From: Eubacteriales bacterium
GTDB lineage: Bacteria > Bacillota > Clostridia > Peptostreptococcales > Anaerovoracaceae
Assembly: GCA_028691625.1 (NCBI GenBank)
Contig: JAQUYZ010000122.1
Span: forward strand, 1 to 6,064
Reading direction: 5' to 3'
Length of the DNA stretch: 6,064 nt
The notes below the pieces were generated by a model. The model was not told the DNA's origin. It did no database searches and saw only the letters and a list, made by a program, of their open reading frames with translations. The position numbers and the translations under genes were made by a program. Each line of letters starts with the position of its first letter. Position 1 is the stretch's first letter. This document shows, piece by piece, positions 5,360 to 6,064 of the stretch.

Positions 5360-6040
5360 ATGAAAAACAAGATCATGACAGCCCGGGAAGCAGTAGCTCC
5401 CATCAAGGACGGTGCCAGCATTATGGTAGGCGGCTTTATGGCCTGCGGAACACCGGAAGCTTTGATTGATGCTCTGGTTGAAAAAGGAGTGAAGAATCTG
5501 ACCATCATTTGCAACGATGCGGGTGTGCCGGGCAGAGGCGTCGGGAAGCTTCTGACCAACGGACAGATCAAGACGCTCATCGCTTCCCACGTGGGCTTGA
5601 ACCCGGAGGTGGCGAAGCGAATGAATACCGATGTGGAAGAGGATAAGCTGGAATGCATCCTCGTTCCCCAGGGGACTCTGGCGGAACGAATCAGAGCAGG
5701 CGGAGCGGGTCTGGGCGGGTTCCTCACACCGACAGGAGTGGGAACCATCGTAGCCGAAGGCAAGCAGGTGATCAACATCGATGGAAGAGATTATCTTCTG
5801 GAAAAGCCATTGAAAGCAGATGTTGCCTTGATCAGAGGTTCGGTTACAGACAAGTTTGGGAATACCACATACAACGGAACGACAAGAACCTTCAATCCGA
5901 TGATGGCGACGGCTGCCGAATATGTGATCGTCGGCGCTTGCGAAATTGTTGAAGTAGGCGAAATCGATCCGAATAACGTGGTAACATCCGGCATCTTCGT
6001 GGATGCAATCGCAGGAGGTGAAAAACCATGGCAGATATAA
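5360..6040 (+). CDS. atoD: Acetoacetate/butyrate-type CoA-transferase, alpha subunit
   Basis: This 226-residue protein is a class I (family I) CoA-transferase subunit A, which with the beta subunit moves CoA between acyl-CoA (typically acetyl- or butyryl-CoA) and an acid such as acetoacetate in the cytoplasm. The CoA-transferase signature is seen at DGASIMVGGFMACGTP (17-32). Further family blocks are VPQGTLAERIRAGGAGLGGF (102-121), TGVGT (125-129), KADVALIRGSVTDKFGN (152-168) and the C-terminal GIFVDAIAGG (211-220). Length is normal for the subunit and no lesion is visible. The catalytic glutamate belongs to the beta subunit. The stop codon lies inside the start of atoA, so the subunits are probably made by coupled translation. 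Substrate names rest on the linkage to atoE; CtfA of solventogenic clostridia is the same family, so a role in butyrate or acetoacetate fermentation is equally possible. The gene looks more GC-rich than the regulator genes upstream. Confidence 0.92.
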   Translation: MKNKIMTAREAVAPIKDGASIMVGGFMACGTPEALIDALVEKGVKNLTIICNDAGVPGRGVGKLLTNGQIKTLIASHVGLNPEVAKRMNTDVEEDKLECILVPQGTLAERIRAGGAGLGGFLTPTGVGTIVAEGKQVINIDGRDYLLEKPLKADVALIRGSVTDKFGNTTYNGTTRTFNPMMATAAEYVIVGACEIVEVGEIDPNNVVTSGIFVDAIAGGEKPWQI

Positions 6041-6064
6041 AGGAAATCATCGCAGCAAGAGTTG
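6028..6064 (+). CDS. atoA: CoA-transferase beta subunit, N-terminus only (truncated by window)
   Basis: Only 12 codons are visible, reading MADIKEIIAARV, which fits the usual start of class I CoA-transferase subunit B. AGGAGG (6013-6018) lies within the last codons of atoD, 9 nt before the ATG. The gene overlaps atoD by 13 bp in a different frame, a typical arrangement for the two subunits of this enzyme. The catalytic Glu and the rest of the protein are beyond the window; the call relies on position after atoD and this short match. Confidence 0.8.
   Translation, partial: MADIKEIIAARV

Noticed and set aside
5045..5590. Long open frame on the minus strand (181 codons) across atoE/atoD
   Set aside because: It lies opposite two well-recognised genes, has no family-like sequence and no supporting start signals; an antisense shadow.
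5329..5778. Open frame on the minus strand (149 codons) opposite atoD
   Set aside because: Proline/alanine-rich translation typical of an antisense frame; atoD is clearly the coding strand.

Overview
The window looks like a chromosomal segment of an anaerobic, fermentative Firmicute (Clostridia/Eubacteriales-like). This is inferred from strong AGGAGG-type ribosome binding sites, moderate-to-low GC, the style of the PAS/AAA+/TyrR-like activator, and a short-chain fatty acid/CoA-transferase cluster next to an FmdE-type protein. No species can be named from the sequence alone.

Layout. Positions 1-411 (+) hold the 3' part of an FmdE-family gene. It converges, with an 18-bp gap, on a complete stand-alone HD-GYP phosphodiesterase gene (430-1035, -). 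A 194-bp divergent intergenic region (1036-1229) carries two perfect 8-bp-arm dyads and a plausible sigma-A promoter for the HD-GYP gene. Next comes a co-directional pair of regulators 14 bp apart: a TetR-family protein with two consecutive TetR-type DNA-binding domains (1230-2024, +), and a PAS-AAA+-HTH activator of the sigma-54-dependent class (2039-3556, +), whose GAFTGA loop reads GAFTDA.

The 337-bp gap at 3557-3893 is rich in signals. It has a 20-bp-stem hairpin just after the activator gene, a TyrR-box-like TGT-N12-ACA site, a clear -24/-12 (sigma-54) promoter, and an AT-rich inverted repeat followed by six T's that straddles the predicted start of transcription. Downstream is an ato-type operon: atoE (short-chain fatty acid permease, 3894-5261), atoD (CoA-transferase alpha subunit, 5360-6040), and the first 12 codons of atoA (beta subunit, from 6028, overlapping atoD by 13 bp). 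A strong hairpin without a U-tract separates atoE from atoD.

Working model (inference). The PAS/AAA+ protein senses a metabolite and activates RNA polymerase-sigma-54 at the promoter near 3816-3831. This drives uptake (AtoE) and CoA activation (AtoDA) of short-chain acids such as acetoacetate or butyrate. The logic parallels E. coli, where AtoC drives atoDAEB through sigma-54, but here a one-component PAS activator replaces the AtoSC two-component system, and a tandem-HTH TetR protein is co-transcribed with it. The features most worth a second look are the double TetR DNA-binding domain, the GAFTDA loop beside a good sigma-54 promoter, and the inverted repeat/T-tract placed across the start site. 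No tRNA, rRNA, CRISPR array, insertion sequence or phage feature was seen.
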